Assembly (NCBI RefSeq): GCF_900411395.1
Contig: NZ_OXCQ01000014.1
Span: 1 to 40,277, forward strand
Source: Streptococcus sp. 596553
GTDB lineage: Bacteria; Bacillota; Bacilli; Lactobacillales; Streptococcaceae
DNA length: 40,277 nucleotides
Direction: 5' to 3'
This document shows positions 15,612 to 25,562 of the stretch, in pieces. The stretch's first letter is position 1. The number at the start of each line of letters is the position of its first letter. The translations under genes and the position numbers were made by a program. Under the pieces are notes generated by a model, which saw only the letters and a program-made list of their open reading frames with translations, was not told the DNA's origin and did not search any database.

Positions 15612-15827
15612 TTATTTTTTCAATCCTTTGAAAGTTATAATGCAACCCGAAATAATACTGAGAGTTCCTACAGGTCTCCAATATAGTTGCCAAAAGAATA
15701 AATTTATTCTTTCTTTCAGTGTCGCATAGGGTTCGGCATAATAGGGGTTGATGTGAAATAATAAAAAACCAAAACATAAAACTATGATTCCAGTTAAGAA
15801 TAAAATGTCCTTATTTACTTTCCTCAT
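15612..15827 (-). CDS. Small two-pass membrane protein (71 aa)
   Basis: The product has a basic N-terminus (MRKVNK), a hydrophobic segment at about 8-26, a Tyr/Trp-rich middle (NPYYAEPYATLKERINLFFWQLYW), a second hydrophobic segment at about 52-66 and a basic end (FKGLKK). The RBS AAGGAGG is perfect. It is the first gene of a two-gene minus-strand unit whose second gene encodes a secreted protein. By arrangement it could be an immunity or export partner, or a holin-like protein; nothing in the sequence decides. No homologue is recognised. Confidence 0.72.
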   Translation of the reverse strand: MRKVNKDILFLTGIIVLCFGFLLFHINPYYAEPYATLKERINLFFWQLYWRPVGTLSIISGCIITFKGLKK

Positions 15828-15846
15828 AAAACCTCCTTTTATTTTA

Positions 15847-15895
15847 TTTGAAGCGCTTTCTATTATTAGTATACGTCAAAAAAAGAAAAAAACAA
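15847..15895 (-). promoter_or_regulatory. Promoter and cre-like site of the minus-strand pair
   Basis: On the minus strand: -35 TTGTTT (plus 15890-15895), 16-bp spacer, -10 TATACT (plus 15868-15873). Just downstream, plus 15847-15861 TTTGAAGCGCTTTCT fits the general cre pattern WTGNAANCGNWNNCA at 13 of 15 positions and would cover the start site. This predicts glucose repression through CcpA; not tested. Confidence 0.55.
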
Positions 15896-15918
15896 GTCTA
15901 TTTATTTATTTTTTTATA

Positions 15919-16132
15919 TGGTATAATAGAATAGTTGGAGAGTTTTTATATAGCTTTAAAAGGCTGATATGAATACTTTGTATAATCTAATGATTCTTCA
16001 AAAAATTTCTTATTCAAACAAGAGCAAAGAGAAGGTGGGCTGCATATCAGAAGTTAGATGTATTTCTGTCTAACTTTTGAGGTGTAGTTCATTTTAAAAC
16101 CACGAATCCTATGTGACTCGTGGTTCTTTTTT
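15919..16132 (+). ncRNA. Candidate small RNA (or tiny-peptide mRNA) divergent from the secreted-protein pair
   Basis: An extended -10 TGgTATAAT (15919-15927) points right, towards about 200 nt without a normal gene, ending at the intrinsic terminator 16098-16132. The expected RNA starts near 15934. It contains an 11-bp hairpin (16048-16058 with 16069-16079, one G-U, 10-nt loop). A 34-codon frame (15969-16073, MNTLYNLMILQK...) begins 7 nt after AAGG and ends inside this hairpin. The -35 is poor. I cannot tell whether the RNA or the peptide, if either, is functional. Confidence 0.4.
16098..16132. terminator. Bidirectional terminator
   Basis: AACCACGA (16098-16105) pairs perfectly with TCGTGGTT (16118-16125), followed by CT6 on the plus strand; on the minus strand the hairpin is followed by TTTTAAAA. 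It serves the plus-strand transcript from 15934 and the FNR-like gene arriving on the minus strand, whose stop codon touches it. Confidence 0.85.
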
Positions 16133-17099
16133 ATAAACTAGTAGAGTGTTTTGGTTGTACTTTTTGCTCAGGGTCGATGTAGTTGATAGCATTATTGACA
16201 GCAGTTGGAGCTTCTCCGAGACCTGTCGCAATCAAGTCAATTTTTCCGTCATAGTAGCAGCAGTCACCGATAGCATAGATACCTGCTTGGCTGGATTCCT
16301 GTTTGCTGTTGACGATAATCTTGTGGCGGTTGAGGTCGAGCCCCCAGCTTTTGAGGTTACCGACAGAAGATTTGAAACCATAGTTGATAAAAAGGTGGTC
16401 TAGGTCAATCGTTTCGGTTTCATCAGATTTAACTTTTGTGATTTCAAGTTTATCAAGCGTTTTTCCATCTCCAAGGAGTTGGCTAGGGACGAATGGTGTC
16501 TTGATGGTTACAGATGATTCTTGCAAGGCTTGGACACTGTGTTCTAAGGCGCGGAAATTATCTCTGCGGTGGACAAGGGTAGTTGGCGCAATTTTTTCAA
16601 AAGCTAAAGCCCAATCCACAGCTGAGTCTCCTCCACCAAGAATCGTCACTTTCTTACCAGCATATTGCTGGATGTTGGAAACGTGGTAGTGGATATTTTC
16701 ATAGCCTTCAACGCCTTCTAGTTCCAAAGGACGTGGTTTGAAGGCACCGCCACCCATAGCGATGATAACTGTTTTAGTCAGGTGACTTCCTTTAGAAGTC
16801 GTGATGGTAAATCCTTCTTCTTGTTTTTCAATCTCAAGAACCGTTTCATTGAGATGAATAGGGGTATCAAATCCATTTAGCTGTTCAATCAAGCGATTAG
16901 TCAACTCTTCTCCAGTCAGGTTTGGGAAGCCTGGGACGTCTAGGATTTCTTTTTCAGGGTAGAGAATAGCAGGTTGTCCACCTAGCTGGGGAAGAGAGTC
17001 AATGATTTGAACCTTGGCTTGACGTAGGTGGGCATAAAAGGCTGCAAAAAGCCCAACAGGACCACCACCTACAATGGTAATATCATAGAGTTGAGACAT
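16131..17099 (-). CDS. Ferredoxin/flavodoxin-NADP+ reductase-like flavoprotein (YumC type)
   Basis: 322 aa, two-dinucleotide-binding-domain flavoprotein. The FAD motif IVGGGPVGLFAAFYA is at about 9-23. The NADPH motif VTILGGGDSAVDWAL lies at about 150-164 and is followed by HRRDNFRA. The ATG motif YAIGD near the C-terminus binds FAD. It is thioredoxin-reductase-like overall but lacks the CxxC redox pair, so it belongs to the ferredoxin-NADP reductase group and not TrxB, although databases often call it thioredoxin reductase. RBS AAGGAGA precedes the ATG at 17099. An extended -10 TGaTACAAT on the minus strand lies about 30 nt upstream. Divergent from cdaA. Confidence 0.9.
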   Translation of the reverse strand: MSQLYDITIVGGGPVGLFAAFYAHLRQAKVQIIDSLPQLGGQPAILYPEKEILDVPGFPNLTGEELTNRLIEQLNGFDTPIHLNETVLEIEKQEEGFTITTSKGSHLTKTVIIAMGGGAFKPRPLELEGVEGYENIHYHVSNIQQYAGKKVTILGGGDSAVDWALAFEKIAPTTLVHRRDNFRALEHSVQALQESSVTIKTPFVPSQLLGDGKTLDKLEITKVKSDETETIDLDHLFINYGFKSSVGNLKSWGLDLNRHKIIVNSKQESSQAGIYAIGDCCYYDGKIDLIATGLGEAPTAVNNAINYIDPEQKVQPKHSTSL

Positions 17100-17190
17100 G
17101 GTTTCTCCTTTGTTTTTTCTAGTCAGTTTATTGTATCATATTTTTGCTCAATGTAAAATGGACTAGGATAGGGAAAAAAATGCCAGAAAA

Positions 17191-17199
17191 TGGTATAAT
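17191..17199 (+). promoter_or_regulatory. cdaA operon promoter (extended -10)
   Basis: TGgTATAAT at 17191-17199, 35 nt before the cdaA start; -35 weak. It is separated by about 50 bp from the minus-strand promoter of the FNR-like gene. Confidence 0.75.
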
Positions 17200-17234
17200 A
17201 GGACGAAAGTGTTTTGATAGGGAGGATATCAGGG

Positions 17235-18092
17235 ATGAATTTTCAACAATTATCCAATCTGCAATATTGGACCAGTTTGTTTGCAAGTCCATGGACGATA
17301 GCTATCAATCTGATTGATATTTTGATTGTTGCTTATATTTTATATCATTTTACAAAAGCTATTGCAGGAACCAAGATTATGATTTTGGTACGTGGAGTTT
17401 TGGTGTTTATTTTAGCTCAAATCCTTGCAAATATGATTGGCTTGACTACGATTTCTTGGTTAATCAATCAAATTATTACTTATGGGGTTATTGCGGCGGT
17501 TGTTATCTTCTCTCCAGAGATTCGGACTGGTTTGGAACGTTTGGGAAGAGCGACAGATTTCTTTTCCAATGCCCCTATTAGTGCCGAGGAACAGATGATT
17601 CGTGCCTTTGTTAAGTCTGTTGAATACATGAGTCCTCGTAAAATCGGGGCCTTGGTTGCTATTCAGCGTGTCCGTACCTTGCAGGAGTATATTTCGACAG
17701 GAATTCCCTTGGATGCTAAGATTTCTGCAGAACTTCTCATTAATATTTTTATTCCCAACACTCCCCTACATGATGGTGCGGTGATTATCAGAGAAGAACG
17801 TATCGCTGTGACGTCTGCCTATCTGCCCTTGACAGAAAGTACAGGAATTTCCAAGGAATTTGGAACCAGACACCGGGCGGCTATTGGTTTATCAGAAGTC
17901 TCAGATGCCTTGACTTTTGTCGTATCAGAGGAAACGGGAGGAATTTCGATAACCTATAATGGAAGCTTTAAGCACAACCTAACACTTGATGAATTTGAAA
18001 CAGAATTACGTGAAATCTTACTTCCAAAAGAGGAAGCAGGTCTTAGTTTTAAAGAACGATTGCTAGGAGGATGGAAACATGAGAAAAAATAG
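17235..18092 (+). CDS. cdaA: Diadenylate cyclase CdaA (c-di-AMP synthase)
   Basis: 285 aa from ATG 17235 (GGAGG 9 nt upstream; a TTG at 17214 lies before the RBS). Three N-terminal transmembrane helices (about 20-40, 48-66, 76-95) precede the DAC catalytic domain. The catalytic motifs are DGA at 180-182 (PLHDGAVII) and RHR at 212-214 (GTRHRAAIG). It condenses two ATP into cyclic di-AMP, which controls potassium and osmotic balance and beta-lactam tolerance. First gene of the conserved cdaA-cdaR-glmM operon; its end overlaps cdaR by 14 nt. Confidence 0.96.
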   Translation: MNFQQLSNLQYWTSLFASPWTIAINLIDILIVAYILYHFTKAIAGTKIMILVRGVLVFILAQILANMIGLTTISWLINQIITYGVIAAVVIFSPEIRTGLERLGRATDFFSNAPISAEEQMIRAFVKSVEYMSPRKIGALVAIQRVRTLQEYISTGIPLDAKISAELLINIFIPNTPLHDGAVIIREERIAVTSAYLPLTESTGISKEFGTRHRAAIGLSEVSDALTFVVSEETGGISITYNGSFKHNLTLDEFETELREILLPKEEAGLSFKERLLGGWKHEKK

Positions 18093-18843
18093 TTTATACA
18101 TCATATCCTCACTCTTTTTTGCTTGTGTCTTATTTGTCTATGCTACGGCGACGAATTTTCAAAACAGTACCAGTGCTAGGCAGGTAAAAACGGAAACCTA
18201 TACTAATACAGTAACAAATGTCCCTATTGACATACGCTATAATAGTGATGAGTATTTTATTAGCGGTTTTGCTTCAGAAGTATCAGTGGTCTTGACTGGT
18301 GCAAATCGCCTATCGCTAGCTAGTGAAATGCAAGAAAGCACACGTAAATTCAAGGTTACTGCTGACCTAACAGATGCCAGTGTTGGAACGATTGAAGTTC
18401 CCTTGAACATTGAAAATCTTCCAAGTGGATTGACCGCTGTGGCAACGCCTCAAAAGATTACAGTGAAAGTTGGGAAGAAGGTTAAGCGAGATGGGATGAT
18501 TGTTGTGCCACAAGTTGACCAAAGCCAGATTGATCCCAAGCTACAACTTGATAGTGTAACCGTGTCAAATGAACGCGTTTCGGTCACAACTGACCAGGAA
18601 ACATTAGCTAAAATTGACAAAGTTATTGCGCTTTTACCAACTAGCGAACGCATAACAGGTAATTACAGTGGTTCAGTACCTTTGCAGGCAATCGACCGCA
18701 ACGGGGTAGTCTTACCAGTGGTTATCACTCCGTTTGATACAACAATGAAGGTCACTACAAAACCAGTAGCACCAAGTTCAAGCACAAGCAGTTCGTCGGA
18801 GACATCTTCGTCAACGAAAGCAACTAGTTCAAAAACGAATTAA
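18079..18843 (+). CDS. cdaR: YbbR-domain regulator of CdaA (CdaR)
   Basis: 254 aa. One N-terminal membrane anchor (about 6-24) is followed by extracytoplasmic YbbR repeats (about 40-225), recognisable by the pattern VEVPLNIENLPSGL and VTVKVGK-type strands. A low-complexity Ser/Thr tail (about 229-254) ends the protein. In Bacillus and Listeria CdaR binds CdaA and tunes cyclic di-AMP production. The start overlaps cdaA by 14 nt with AGGAGG inside the cdaA end. A 24-nt gap leads to glmM. Confidence 0.92.
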   Translation: MRKNSLYIISSLFFACVLFVYATATNFQNSTSARQVKTETYTNTVTNVPIDIRYNSDEYFISGFASEVSVVLTGANRLSLASEMQESTRKFKVTADLTDASVGTIEVPLNIENLPSGLTAVATPQKITVKVGKKVKRDGMIVVPQVDQSQIDPKLQLDSVTVSNERVSVTTDQETLAKIDKVIALLPTSERITGNYSGSVPLQAIDRNGVVLPVVITPFDTTMKVTTKPVAPSSSTSSSSETSSSTKATSSKTN

Positions 18844-18867
18844 AAATAGGAAAAGGATTTTATAAAA

Positions 18868-20220
18868 ATGGGTAAATATTTTGGGACTGATGGAGTCCGT
18901 GGAGAAGCTAACCTAGAACTAACGCCAGAATTGGCCTTTAAACTAGGACGTTTTGGAGGCTATGTTCTTAGTCAACATGAAACGGAAGCACCGAAAGTCT
19001 TTGTAGGACGTGACACACGTATTTCAGGGGAAATGCTAGAATCTGCCTTGGTGGCAGGACTCCTTTCAGTAGGGATTCACGTTTATAAACTCGGTGTTCT
19101 TGCGACGCCAGCAGTAGCTTACTTGGTCAAAACAGAGGGAGCAAGTGCAGGTGTCATGATTTCTGCTAGTCATAATCCAGCCCTTGATAATGGGATTAAG
19201 TTCTTTGGTGGTGATGGCTTCAAACTAGATGATGAAAAAGAAGCAGAAATTGAAGCCCTGTTAGATGCTGAGGAAGACACTCTTCCTCGTCCAAGTGCAG
19301 AAGGATTGGGAACCTTGGTAGATTATCCAGAAGGCTTGCGTAAGTATGAAGGATACCTTGTTTCAACTGGAACTCCTCTTGATGGAATGAAGGTTGCCTT
19401 GGACACAGCTAATGGGGCAGCTTCTACAAGTGCCCGTCAGATTTTCGCTGATCTTGGTGCTCAATTGACGGTTATTGGAGAAACACCAGACGGTCTTAAC
19501 ATCAACCTTAATGTTGGTTCTACACACCCAGAAGCCCTTCAAGAAGTGGTCAAAGAAAGTGACTCAGCTATTGGTTTGGCCTTTGACGGAGACAGTGACC
19601 GTTTGATTGCTGTTGATGAAAATGGTGAGATTGTTGATGGTGACAAAATCATGTACATCATCGGGAAATACCTTTCTGAAAAAGGACAATTGGCTCAAAA
19701 TACAATTGTGACAACTGTTATGTCTAACCTTGGCTTCCACAAGGCCTTGGATCGTGAAGGTATTAACAAGGCAGTCACTGCAGTTGGCGATCGTTACGTT
19801 GTTGAAGAAATGCGAAAATCAGGCTACAACCTTGGTGGTGAACAGTCTGGTCACATCATCTTGATGGATTACAATACAACTGGTGATGGTCAATTATCAG
19901 CAGTCCAATTAACTAAAATCATGAAGGAAACTGGTAAGAGCTTGTCAGAGTTGGCAGCAGAACTAACCATCTATCCACAAAAATTAGTCAATATCCGAGT
20001 GGAAAATGCCATGAAGGAAAAGGCTATGGAAGTGCTAGCTATCAAGGATATCATCGAGAAGATGGAAGAAGAAATGGCAGGGAATGGCCGTATCCTTGTT
20101 CGTCCAAGTGGAACAGAGCCCCTCTTGCGTGTTATGGCAGAAGCGCCTACAACAGAAGAAGTGGACTACTATGTTGATACTATCGCAGACGTAGTTCGAG
20201 CTGAAATCGGGATTGACTAA
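18868..20220 (+). CDS. glmM: Phosphoglucosamine mutase
   Basis: 450 aa. Converts glucosamine-6-phosphate to glucosamine-1-phosphate on the way to UDP-GlcNAc and peptidoglycan. The phosphorylated Ser is residue 101 in SASHNP; the metal loop DGDSDR is at 240-245; the sugar-binding GGEQSGHI and the phosphate-binding [11 protein letters not shown] are present. GlmM binds and restrains CdaA in related bacteria, which explains its place in this operon. No clear terminator follows; the next gene has its own extended -10. Confidence 0.97.
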   Translation: MGKYFGTDGVRGEANLELTPELAFKLGRFGGYVLSQHETEAPKVFVGRDTRISGEMLESALVAGLLSVGIHVYKLGVLATPAVAYLVKTEGASAGVMISASHNPALDNGIKFFGGDGFKLDDEKEAEIEALLDAEEDTLPRPSAEGLGTLVDYPEGLRKYEGYLVSTGTPLDGMKVALDTANGAASTSARQIFADLGAQLTVIGETPDGLNINLNVGSTHPEALQEVVKESDSAIGLAFDGDSDRLIAVDENGEIVDGDKIMYIIGKYLSEKGQLAQNTIVTTVMSNLGFHKALDREGINKAVTAVGDRYVVEEMRKSGYNLGGEQSGHIILMDYNTTGDGQLSAVQLTKIMKETGKSLSELAAELTIYPQKLVNIRVENAMKEKAMEVLAIKDIIEKMEEEMAGNGRILVRPSGTEPLLRVMAEAPTTEEVDYYVDTIADVVRAEIGID

Positions 20221-20252
20221 ATCCTAGAAAACTAGATGAAAATAAAAAATTA

Positions 20253-20261
20253 TGGTACAAT
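20253..20261 (+). promoter_or_regulatory. Promoter of the DUF1149 gene
   Basis: Extended -10 TGgTACAAT at 20253-20261, 32 nt before the ATG. A nearby TATAAT (20266-20271) lacks TG and a -35. Confidence 0.6.
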
Positions 20262-20293
20262 AGCTTATAATATTGTAGCCAAGGGAGAAAGAC

Positions 20294-20668
20294 ATGAATC
20301 TTAAACGTGAACAAGAATTTGTTAGTCAGTATCATTTTGATGCGCGTAATTTTGAATGGGAAAATGAAAATGGAGCTCCTGAAACTAAGGTGGATGTGAA
20401 CTTCCAATTGCTCCAACATGACCAAGAAAATCAAGTGACTTCCTTGATTGTCATCTTGACCTTTATGATTGTATTTGATAAGTTTGTCATCAGTGGAACC
20501 ATTTCACAGGTAAACCACATCGATGGCCGTATTGTCAATGAACCAAGTGAATTGAGCCAAGAAGAAGTGGAAACTTTGGCTCGTCCATGTTTGAACATGC
20601 TCAACCGTTTGACTTACGAAGTAACTGAAATTGCATTAGACTTACCAGGAATCAATTTGGAGTTCTAA
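20294..20668 (+). CDS. DUF1149 family protein
   Basis: 124 aa cytoplasmic protein. The family is restricted to lactic acid bacteria as far as I recall and has been compared with the SecB fold. The protein has no transmembrane segment, but a strongly hydrophobic strand at about 48-62 ([16 protein letters not shown]). RBS AAGGGAGA precedes the start. It ends 1 nt before the DegV gene, so the two are co-expressed. Role unknown. Confidence 0.85.
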   Translation: MNLKREQEFVSQYHFDARNFEWENENGAPETKVDVNFQLLQHDQENQVTSLIVILTFMIVFDKFVISGTISQVNHIDGRIVNEPSELSQEEVETLARPCLNMLNRLTYEVTEIALDLPGINLEF

Positions 20669-20669
20669 T

Positions 20670-21518
20670 ATGAAACTAGCTGTTATCACAGATTCTTCTG
20701 CCTATCTCAGTGCAGAGACCTTGCAAAGAGAAGATTTATATGTCTTGGATATTCCTGTCAATATTGATGGTGAGGAGTATGTCGAAGGTATCAATCTGAC
20801 TGCTGAGGAATTTTATCAAAAAATGGCTCAGGCATCTGAATTACCTAAGACCAGTCAACCAAGTATTGCCAAGTTAGATGAAATCTTAACTTCGCTAAAA
20901 GAACAAGGCTATACCCATGCCTTGGGGCTTTTCCTATCTTCTGGAATTTCAGGTTTTTACCAAAATATCCAGTATATGATAGATGAATATGAGGGCTTAA
21001 CCATTGCTTTTCCAGACACCTTAATTACAAGTGCTCCTCTGGGTATCATGGTTGAAAGCGTCTTTAATTGGCGTGACCAGGGCGATGATTTTGCCAGCAT
21101 TCAGGATAAGCTAGCCATTCAAATCAGCCGTACGTCAGCTTTTATCATGGTAGATGATTTGGATCATTTGGTAAAAGGTGGACGTCTTTCAAATGGGGCT
21201 GCCATTTTGGGTAATCTGCTAAGCATTAAGCCAATCCTTTATTTCAACGACCAAGGTGTGATTGAAGTTTACGAAAAAGTTCGTACCGAAAAGAAAGCAA
21301 CCAAGCGATTAATTGAAATTATCAAGGAAACAACGGCTTCAGGCCAATACCGGGTCATTGTCATTCATGGAAATGCTCCTGAAAAGGCTGAGGAATTGCG
21401 TCAGCACTTGCTTGATTCTGGCTTGGGTTCGGATGTTTCACTTGCTACATTTGGTAGTGTCATTGGAACTCACCTAGGATCAGGAAGCATTGCTCTGGGT
21501 TATATTCCAGTAATTTAG
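20670..21518 (+). CDS. DegV family fatty-acid-binding protein (FakB type)
   Basis: 282 aa. Two-domain DegV fold with the N-terminal signature [10 protein letters not shown] (5-14), TSQPS (about 61-65), a Ser-rich [13 protein letters not shown] (about 90-102) and the later [14 protein letters not shown], all typical. FakB proteins present a bound fatty acid to the kinase FakA so that host fatty acids enter phospholipids. Streptococci have several with different chain preference; which one this is cannot be decided here. The gene for FakA is not in the window. Starts 1 nt after DUF1149. Confidence 0.9.
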   Translation: MKLAVITDSSAYLSAETLQREDLYVLDIPVNIDGEEYVEGINLTAEEFYQKMAQASELPKTSQPSIAKLDEILTSLKEQGYTHALGLFLSSGISGFYQNIQYMIDEYEGLTIAFPDTLITSAPLGIMVESVFNWRDQGDDFASIQDKLAIQISRTSAFIMVDDLDHLVKGGRLSNGAAILGNLLSIKPILYFNDQGVIEVYEKVRTEKKATKRLIEIIKETTASGQYRVIVIHGNAPEKAEELRQHLLDSGLGSDVSLATFGSVIGTHLGSGSIALGYIPVI

Positions 21519-21680
21519 TTGGCACTTCTAGACTAGTTAAGATGCCTTGTATCTTAGCAATTGAACACGGACTACCTGCCTCATGAAAAAAGATGCCTGT
21601 CTTGCCTTTTGTGGAAAGTCAGCGTCATTCCCTATTTTCTTGTGCAGCTAACGTCCTTTGTATCTTAGACAGGAGTAGAG
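21519..21680 (+). other. Non-coding gap with 11-bp direct repeats
   Basis: TTGTATCTTAG occurs at 21547-21557 and again at 21658-21668, the second immediately ahead of the dapB RBS. Between them I see no gene; a 22-codon frame at 21583 has no RBS. The pattern could be the footprint of a small insertion or duplication. Confidence 0.4.
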
Positions 21681-22448
21681 ATGAGTATTCGAGTAATTAT
21701 TGCCGGTTTTAAGGGAAAGATGGGCCAAGCTGCTTGTCAGATGGTCTTGGCTGATCCAGACTTAGATTTGGTAGCAGTTTTGGATCCTTTTGAGTCTGAG
21801 TCAGAATGGCAGGGAATTCCTGTTTTCAAGGATAAGGTTGATTTAGCAGGCTTTGAAGCGGATGTCTGGGTAGATTTTACTACTCCAACTGTTGCCTACG
21901 AAAATACACGTTTTGCTCTTGAAAATGGCTTTGCTCCAGTAGTTGGAACAACAGGTTTTACAAGTGAAGAAATTGCAGAGCTAAAAGCATTTTCTCGTGA
22001 ACAAAATTTGGGTGGTTTGATCGCTCCAAATTTTGCCTTGGGTGCTGTTTTACTCATGCAATTTGCAAGGCAGGCTGCCAAATATTTCCCAAATGTGGAG
22101 ATTATCGAGCTCCATCATGACAAGAAAAAGGATGCCCCGAGTGGAACAGCTATTAAAACAGCTGAATTGATGGCAGAAGTTCGAGAGTCTATTCAGCAAG
22201 GTTCGCCTGATGAGGAAGAATTGATTACTGGTGCCCGTGGTGCTGACTTTGATGGCATGCGGATTCACTCAGTTCGTTTACCAGGCTTGGTAGCCCATCA
22301 GGAAGTCATCTTTGGCAATCAGGGAGAAGGATTGACCCTTCGTCATGACTCCTATGATCGCAGCTCCTTCATGACAGGGGTGAATTTGGGAATTAAAGAA
22401 GTTGTCAAGCGTCATGAGCTTGTCTATGGATTAGAACACTTATTATGA
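21681..22448 (+). CDS. dapB: 4-hydroxy-tetrahydrodipicolinate reductase
   Basis: 255 aa. NAD(P)H-binding GFKGKMGQ at about 9-16; the active-site His pair is in [17 protein letters not shown] (about 141-157), with Lys of KKKDAP as proton donor; the C-terminal [15 protein letters not shown] end is present. Fourth-step enzyme of the diaminopimelate/lysine pathway, supplying Lys for the streptococcal peptidoglycan stem. RBS AGGAGTAGAG. It overlaps cca by 4 nt. Confidence 0.95.
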   Translation: MSIRVIIAGFKGKMGQAACQMVLADPDLDLVAVLDPFESESEWQGIPVFKDKVDLAGFEADVWVDFTTPTVAYENTRFALENGFAPVVGTTGFTSEEIAELKAFSREQNLGGLIAPNFALGAVLLMQFARQAAKYFPNVEIIELHHDKKKDAPSGTAIKTAELMAEVRESIQQGSPDEEELITGARGADFDGMRIHSVRLPGLVAHQEVIFGNQGEGLTLRHDSYDRSSFMTGVNLGIKEVVKRHELVYGLEHLL

Positions 22449-23644
22449 GATTAACGCAAATGCCTTCTGAATTTCAGAAGGCTTTACCAGTATTAGAAAA
22501 AATTAAAGAAGCAGGTTTTGAGGCCTATTTTGTTGGGGGCTCTGTTCGAGATGCCCTCCTCAATCGCCCTATCCATGATGTGGATATTGCGACGTCTTCT
22601 TATCCAGAGGAGACCAAGCAGATTTTTCCGCGAACAGCCGATATCGGAATCGAGCATGGAACCGTCTTGGTCTTAGATGGGGATGAGGAGTATGAGGTAA
22701 CCACTTTTCGGACAGAAGATGTCTATGTGGACTATCGTAGACCTAGTGCGGTTTCTTTTGTTCGCTCGCTAGAAGAAGACCTCAAGCGCCGTGATTTTAC
22801 AGTCAATGCCTTTGCCTTGGACGAGACAGGAGAAATTATTGACTTGTTTCATGGTTTAGAAGATTTGGAAAAGCAAGTCTTGAGGGCGGTTGGAGTGGCT
22901 AGTGAGCGTTTCAACGAAGATGCTTTGCGGATTATGCGTGGTTTCCGTTTTCAGGCCAGTCTTGGCTTTGAACTTGAGCCAGAAACATTTGAAGCTATGA
23001 AGACCTTGACACCGCTTTTGGAGAAAATTTCTGTGGAGCGTACCTTCGTTGAGTTTGATAAACTCTTGCTAGCTCCGTTTTGGAGAAGGGGCTTGGCTTC
23101 CATGATTGAGAGTCAAGCTTATGATTATCTCCCTGATATGGCAGCTAGCCAGGACAAGCTCAACAGACTATTTGAATTAGAGACCGATTTTACCTTTGAA
23201 TCCTCTGAACAAGCCTGGGCGGCTTTACTGTGGGTTTTGGAGATTGAAAATGCGCAGCCATTTTTGAAGGCTTGGAAGACCTCACGCCAGTTTGCTAAGC
23301 AAGTTCAGGATTTGCTGACTATTTTGGCCTTGCGTGAAAAGGGAGAGTTGAGCAAGCGCGATTGTTATCGCTTTGACTTGGAGTTGCTTTTACAGGCTGA
23401 AAATCTTCGTCAGGCCCAAGGAAAAGAAGTCAATTCGCAAGTCATCACAGAAACTTACCATAGTTTGAGCATTCATGACAAGAAAGAAATCCAAATCAAC
23501 GGTGGTATTTTGATTAAGGAATATGGCTATCAGCCGGGCCCAGACTTGGGAGAGATTTTAACAGAGATTGAATATGCCATTGTCGATGGAGAATTGGAAA
23601 ATGACCGTCAAGCCATCCATGCTTACCTGAGGGAGAAAAAATGA
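22445..23644 (+). CDS. cca: CCA-adding enzyme
   Basis: 399 aa class II tRNA nucleotidyltransferase. The N-terminal head carries [11 protein letters not shown] (about 29-39) and the catalytic carboxylates DVDIATS (about 45-51); RRDFTVNA (about 113-120) and [14 protein letters not shown] (about 157-170) are motifs C and D. It restores the CCA end, which the tRNA-Leu gene in this window does not encode. Overlaps both dapB and the ABC-F gene by 4 nt, indicating translational coupling of all three. Confidence 0.95.
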   Translation: MRLTQMPSEFQKALPVLEKIKEAGFEAYFVGGSVRDALLNRPIHDVDIATSSYPEETKQIFPRTADIGIEHGTVLVLDGDEEYEVTTFRTEDVYVDYRRPSAVSFVRSLEEDLKRRDFTVNAFALDETGEIIDLFHGLEDLEKQVLRAVGVASERFNEDALRIMRGFRFQASLGFELEPETFEAMKTLTPLLEKISVERTFVEFDKLLLAPFWRRGLASMIESQAYDYLPDMAASQDKLNRLFELETDFTFESSEQAWAALLWVLEIENAQPFLKAWKTSRQFAKQVQDLLTILALREKGELSKRDCYRFDLELLLQAENLRQAQGKEVNSQVITETYHSLSIHDKKEIQINGGILIKEYGYQPGPDLGEILTEIEYAIVDGELENDRQAIHAYLREKK

Positions 23645-25512
23645 GTGATTTTATCGTTGAAAAACTAAGTAAATCCGTCGGTGATAAGACCGTTTTTAAG
23701 GATATTTCCTTTATCATCCATGACTTGGATAGAATTGGTCTAATCGGTGTCAATGGGACTGGCAAGACCACCCTTTTAGATGTTCTTTCTGGTGTTTCTG
23801 GCTTTGATGGGGATGTCAGTCCCTTTTCAGCTAAGAATGACTACCAGATTGGTTACTTGACTCAAGATCCTGATTTTGATGATAACAAGACAGTTTTGGA
23901 TACGGTCCTCTCCAGCGACCTAAAGGAAATCCAGCTTATTCGTGAGTATGAACTCCTCATGCTCAACTATAGTGAGGACAAGCAGGCGCGTTTGGAACGG
24001 GTCATGGCAGAAATGGACTCTCTCCAAGCTTGGGAAATTGAGAGTCAGGTAAAGACTGTTCTCAGCAAGCTGGGTATTCAGAATTTATCTACTCCAGTTG
24101 GAGAATTGTCAGGTGGTCTAAGAAGACGAGTCCAATTGGCGCAAGTTTTACTTGGCAACCACGACCTCTTGCTTTTGGATGAGCCGACCAACCATCTGGA
24201 TATTGCGACTATTGAGTGGCTGACCCTCTTTTTGAAAAATTCTAAGAAGACAGTTCTCTTTATCACCCACGACCGTTATTTCCTAGACGCTTTGTCAACA
24301 CGGATTTTCGAATTGGATCGCGCAGGCTTGACAGAATATCAGGGGAATTATCAGGACTATGTTCGCCTTAAGGCGGAACAGGACGAGCGTGATGCGGCTC
24401 TTCTCCACAAAAAGGAACAACTTTATAAGCAAGAATTGGCCTGGATGCGCAGACAACCGCAGGCGCGTGCGACCAAGCAGCAGGCTCGTATCAATCGTTT
24501 CCATGACTTGAAGAAAGAGGTTTCAGGCAGTAGTGCTGAGACAGACTTGACTATGAACTTTGAAACCAGTCGTATTGGGAAGAAAGTCATCGAGTTTCAG
24601 GATGTTTCCTTTGCCTATGAAAACAAGCCTATTTTGCAAGATTTTAATCTCTTGGTGCAGGCTAAAGATCGTATTGGAATTGTTGGGGACAACGGTGTTG
24701 GGAAATCAACTCTCCTTAACTTGATTGCAGGAAGTCTTGAGCCGACAGCAGGCCAAGTTGTGATTGGGGAAACTGTTCGCATCGCCTATTTCTCTCAGCA
24801 AATTGAGGGCTTGGATGAAAGCAAGCGTGTTATCAATTACCTGCAGGAAGTGGCAGAAGAGGTCAAGACCAGTGGTGGTTCTAGTACTTCGATTGCAGAG
24901 CTGCTGGAGCAGTTCCTTTTCCCACGTTCGACGCATGGAACCTTGATTGAGAAATTGTCAGGTGGCGAGAAAAAACGTCTTTATCTCCTCAAACTGCTCT
25001 TGGAAAAACCAAATGTTCTTCTCTTGGATGAACCGACAAATGACCTAGACATTGCAACCTTGACAGTTTTGGAGAATTTCTTACAAGGCTTTGCTGGTCC
25101 AGTTTTGACTGTTAGTCACGACCGCTATTTCTTGGATAAGGTAGCGACTAAGATTCTCGCTTTTGAAGATGGCAAGATTCGTCCTTTCTTTGGTCATTAC
25201 ACCGACTATCTTGATGAAAAAGCCTTTGAAACAGAGATGGCCAATCAAGTACAAAAGGTCGAAAAGGAAAAAGTAGTCAAGGTTCGAGAAGAGAAGAAAC
25301 GCATGACCTACCAAGAAAAGCAGGAGTGGGCAAGCATTGAAGGTGATATTGAAGCCTTGGAAAACCGTATCGCTGCGATTGAAGAGGAAATGCAGGCCAA
25401 CGGCTCTGACTTTGGTAAGCTGGCTACTCTCCAAAAAGAACTGGATGAGAAAAACGAAGCACTTCTTGAAAAATACGAACGCTATGAGTATTTAAGTGAG
25501 TTTGATAGCTAG
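23641..25512 (+). CDS. ABC-F family ATPase (Uup/YfmR-like)
   Basis: 623 aa with two ABC domains on one chain and no transmembrane helices. First domain: Walker [10 protein letters not shown] (about 36-44), signature LSGGLRRR, Walker [13 protein letters not shown]. Second domain: GDNGVGKST (about 350-358), [20 protein letters not shown]. An interdomain P-site tRNA interaction motif region (about 245-300, Arg/Gln-rich) and a C-terminal coiled coil (about 540-620) suggest the Uup-type subgroup. Such proteins act on the ribosome and relieve stalled translation. It is not obviously one of the Msr/Vga resistance proteins. Ends at a bidirectional terminator. Confidence 0.9.
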   Translation: MSDFIVEKLSKSVGDKTVFKDISFIIHDLDRIGLIGVNGTGKTTLLDVLSGVSGFDGDVSPFSAKNDYQIGYLTQDPDFDDNKTVLDTVLSSDLKEIQLIREYELLMLNYSEDKQARLERVMAEMDSLQAWEIESQVKTVLSKLGIQNLSTPVGELSGGLRRRVQLAQVLLGNHDLLLLDEPTNHLDIATIEWLTLFLKNSKKTVLFITHDRYFLDALSTRIFELDRAGLTEYQGNYQDYVRLKAEQDERDAALLHKKEQLYKQELAWMRRQPQARATKQQARINRFHDLKKEVSGSSAETDLTMNFETSRIGKKVIEFQDVSFAYENKPILQDFNLLVQAKDRIGIVGDNGVGKSTLLNLIAGSLEPTAGQVVIGETVRIAYFSQQIEGLDESKRVINYLQEVAEEVKTSGGSSTSIAELLEQFLFPRSTHGTLIEKLSGGEKKRLYLLKLLLEKPNVLLLDEPTNDLDIATLTVLENFLQGFAGPVLTVSHDRYFLDKVATKILAFEDGKIRPFFGHYTDYLDEKAFETEMANQVQKVEKEKVVKVREEKKRMTYQEKQEWASIEGDIEALENRIAAIEEEMQANGSDFGKLATLQKELDEKNEALLEKYERYEYLSEFDS

Positions 25513-25513
25513 A

Positions 25514-25562
25514 AGAATGGAAAAATCCCGTCTCATGGACAGGATTTCTCTATTCTTTTTTG
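25514..25562. terminator. Bidirectional terminator between ABC-F gene and mntE
   Basis: Outer AGAAT/ATTCT and inner AATCC/GGATT pairs form an imperfect hairpin ending in T7 on the plus strand. On the minus strand it lies right after the mntE stop (25550). Confidence 0.7.

Noticed and set aside
16131..17099. Thioredoxin reductase TrxB
   Set aside because: The CxxC redox motif is missing; the layout fits the ferredoxin-NADP reductase (YumC) group.
21583..21651. 22-codon frame (MKKDACLAFCGK...) in the gap before dapB
   Set aside because: No RBS or promoter, and too short to support by composition.
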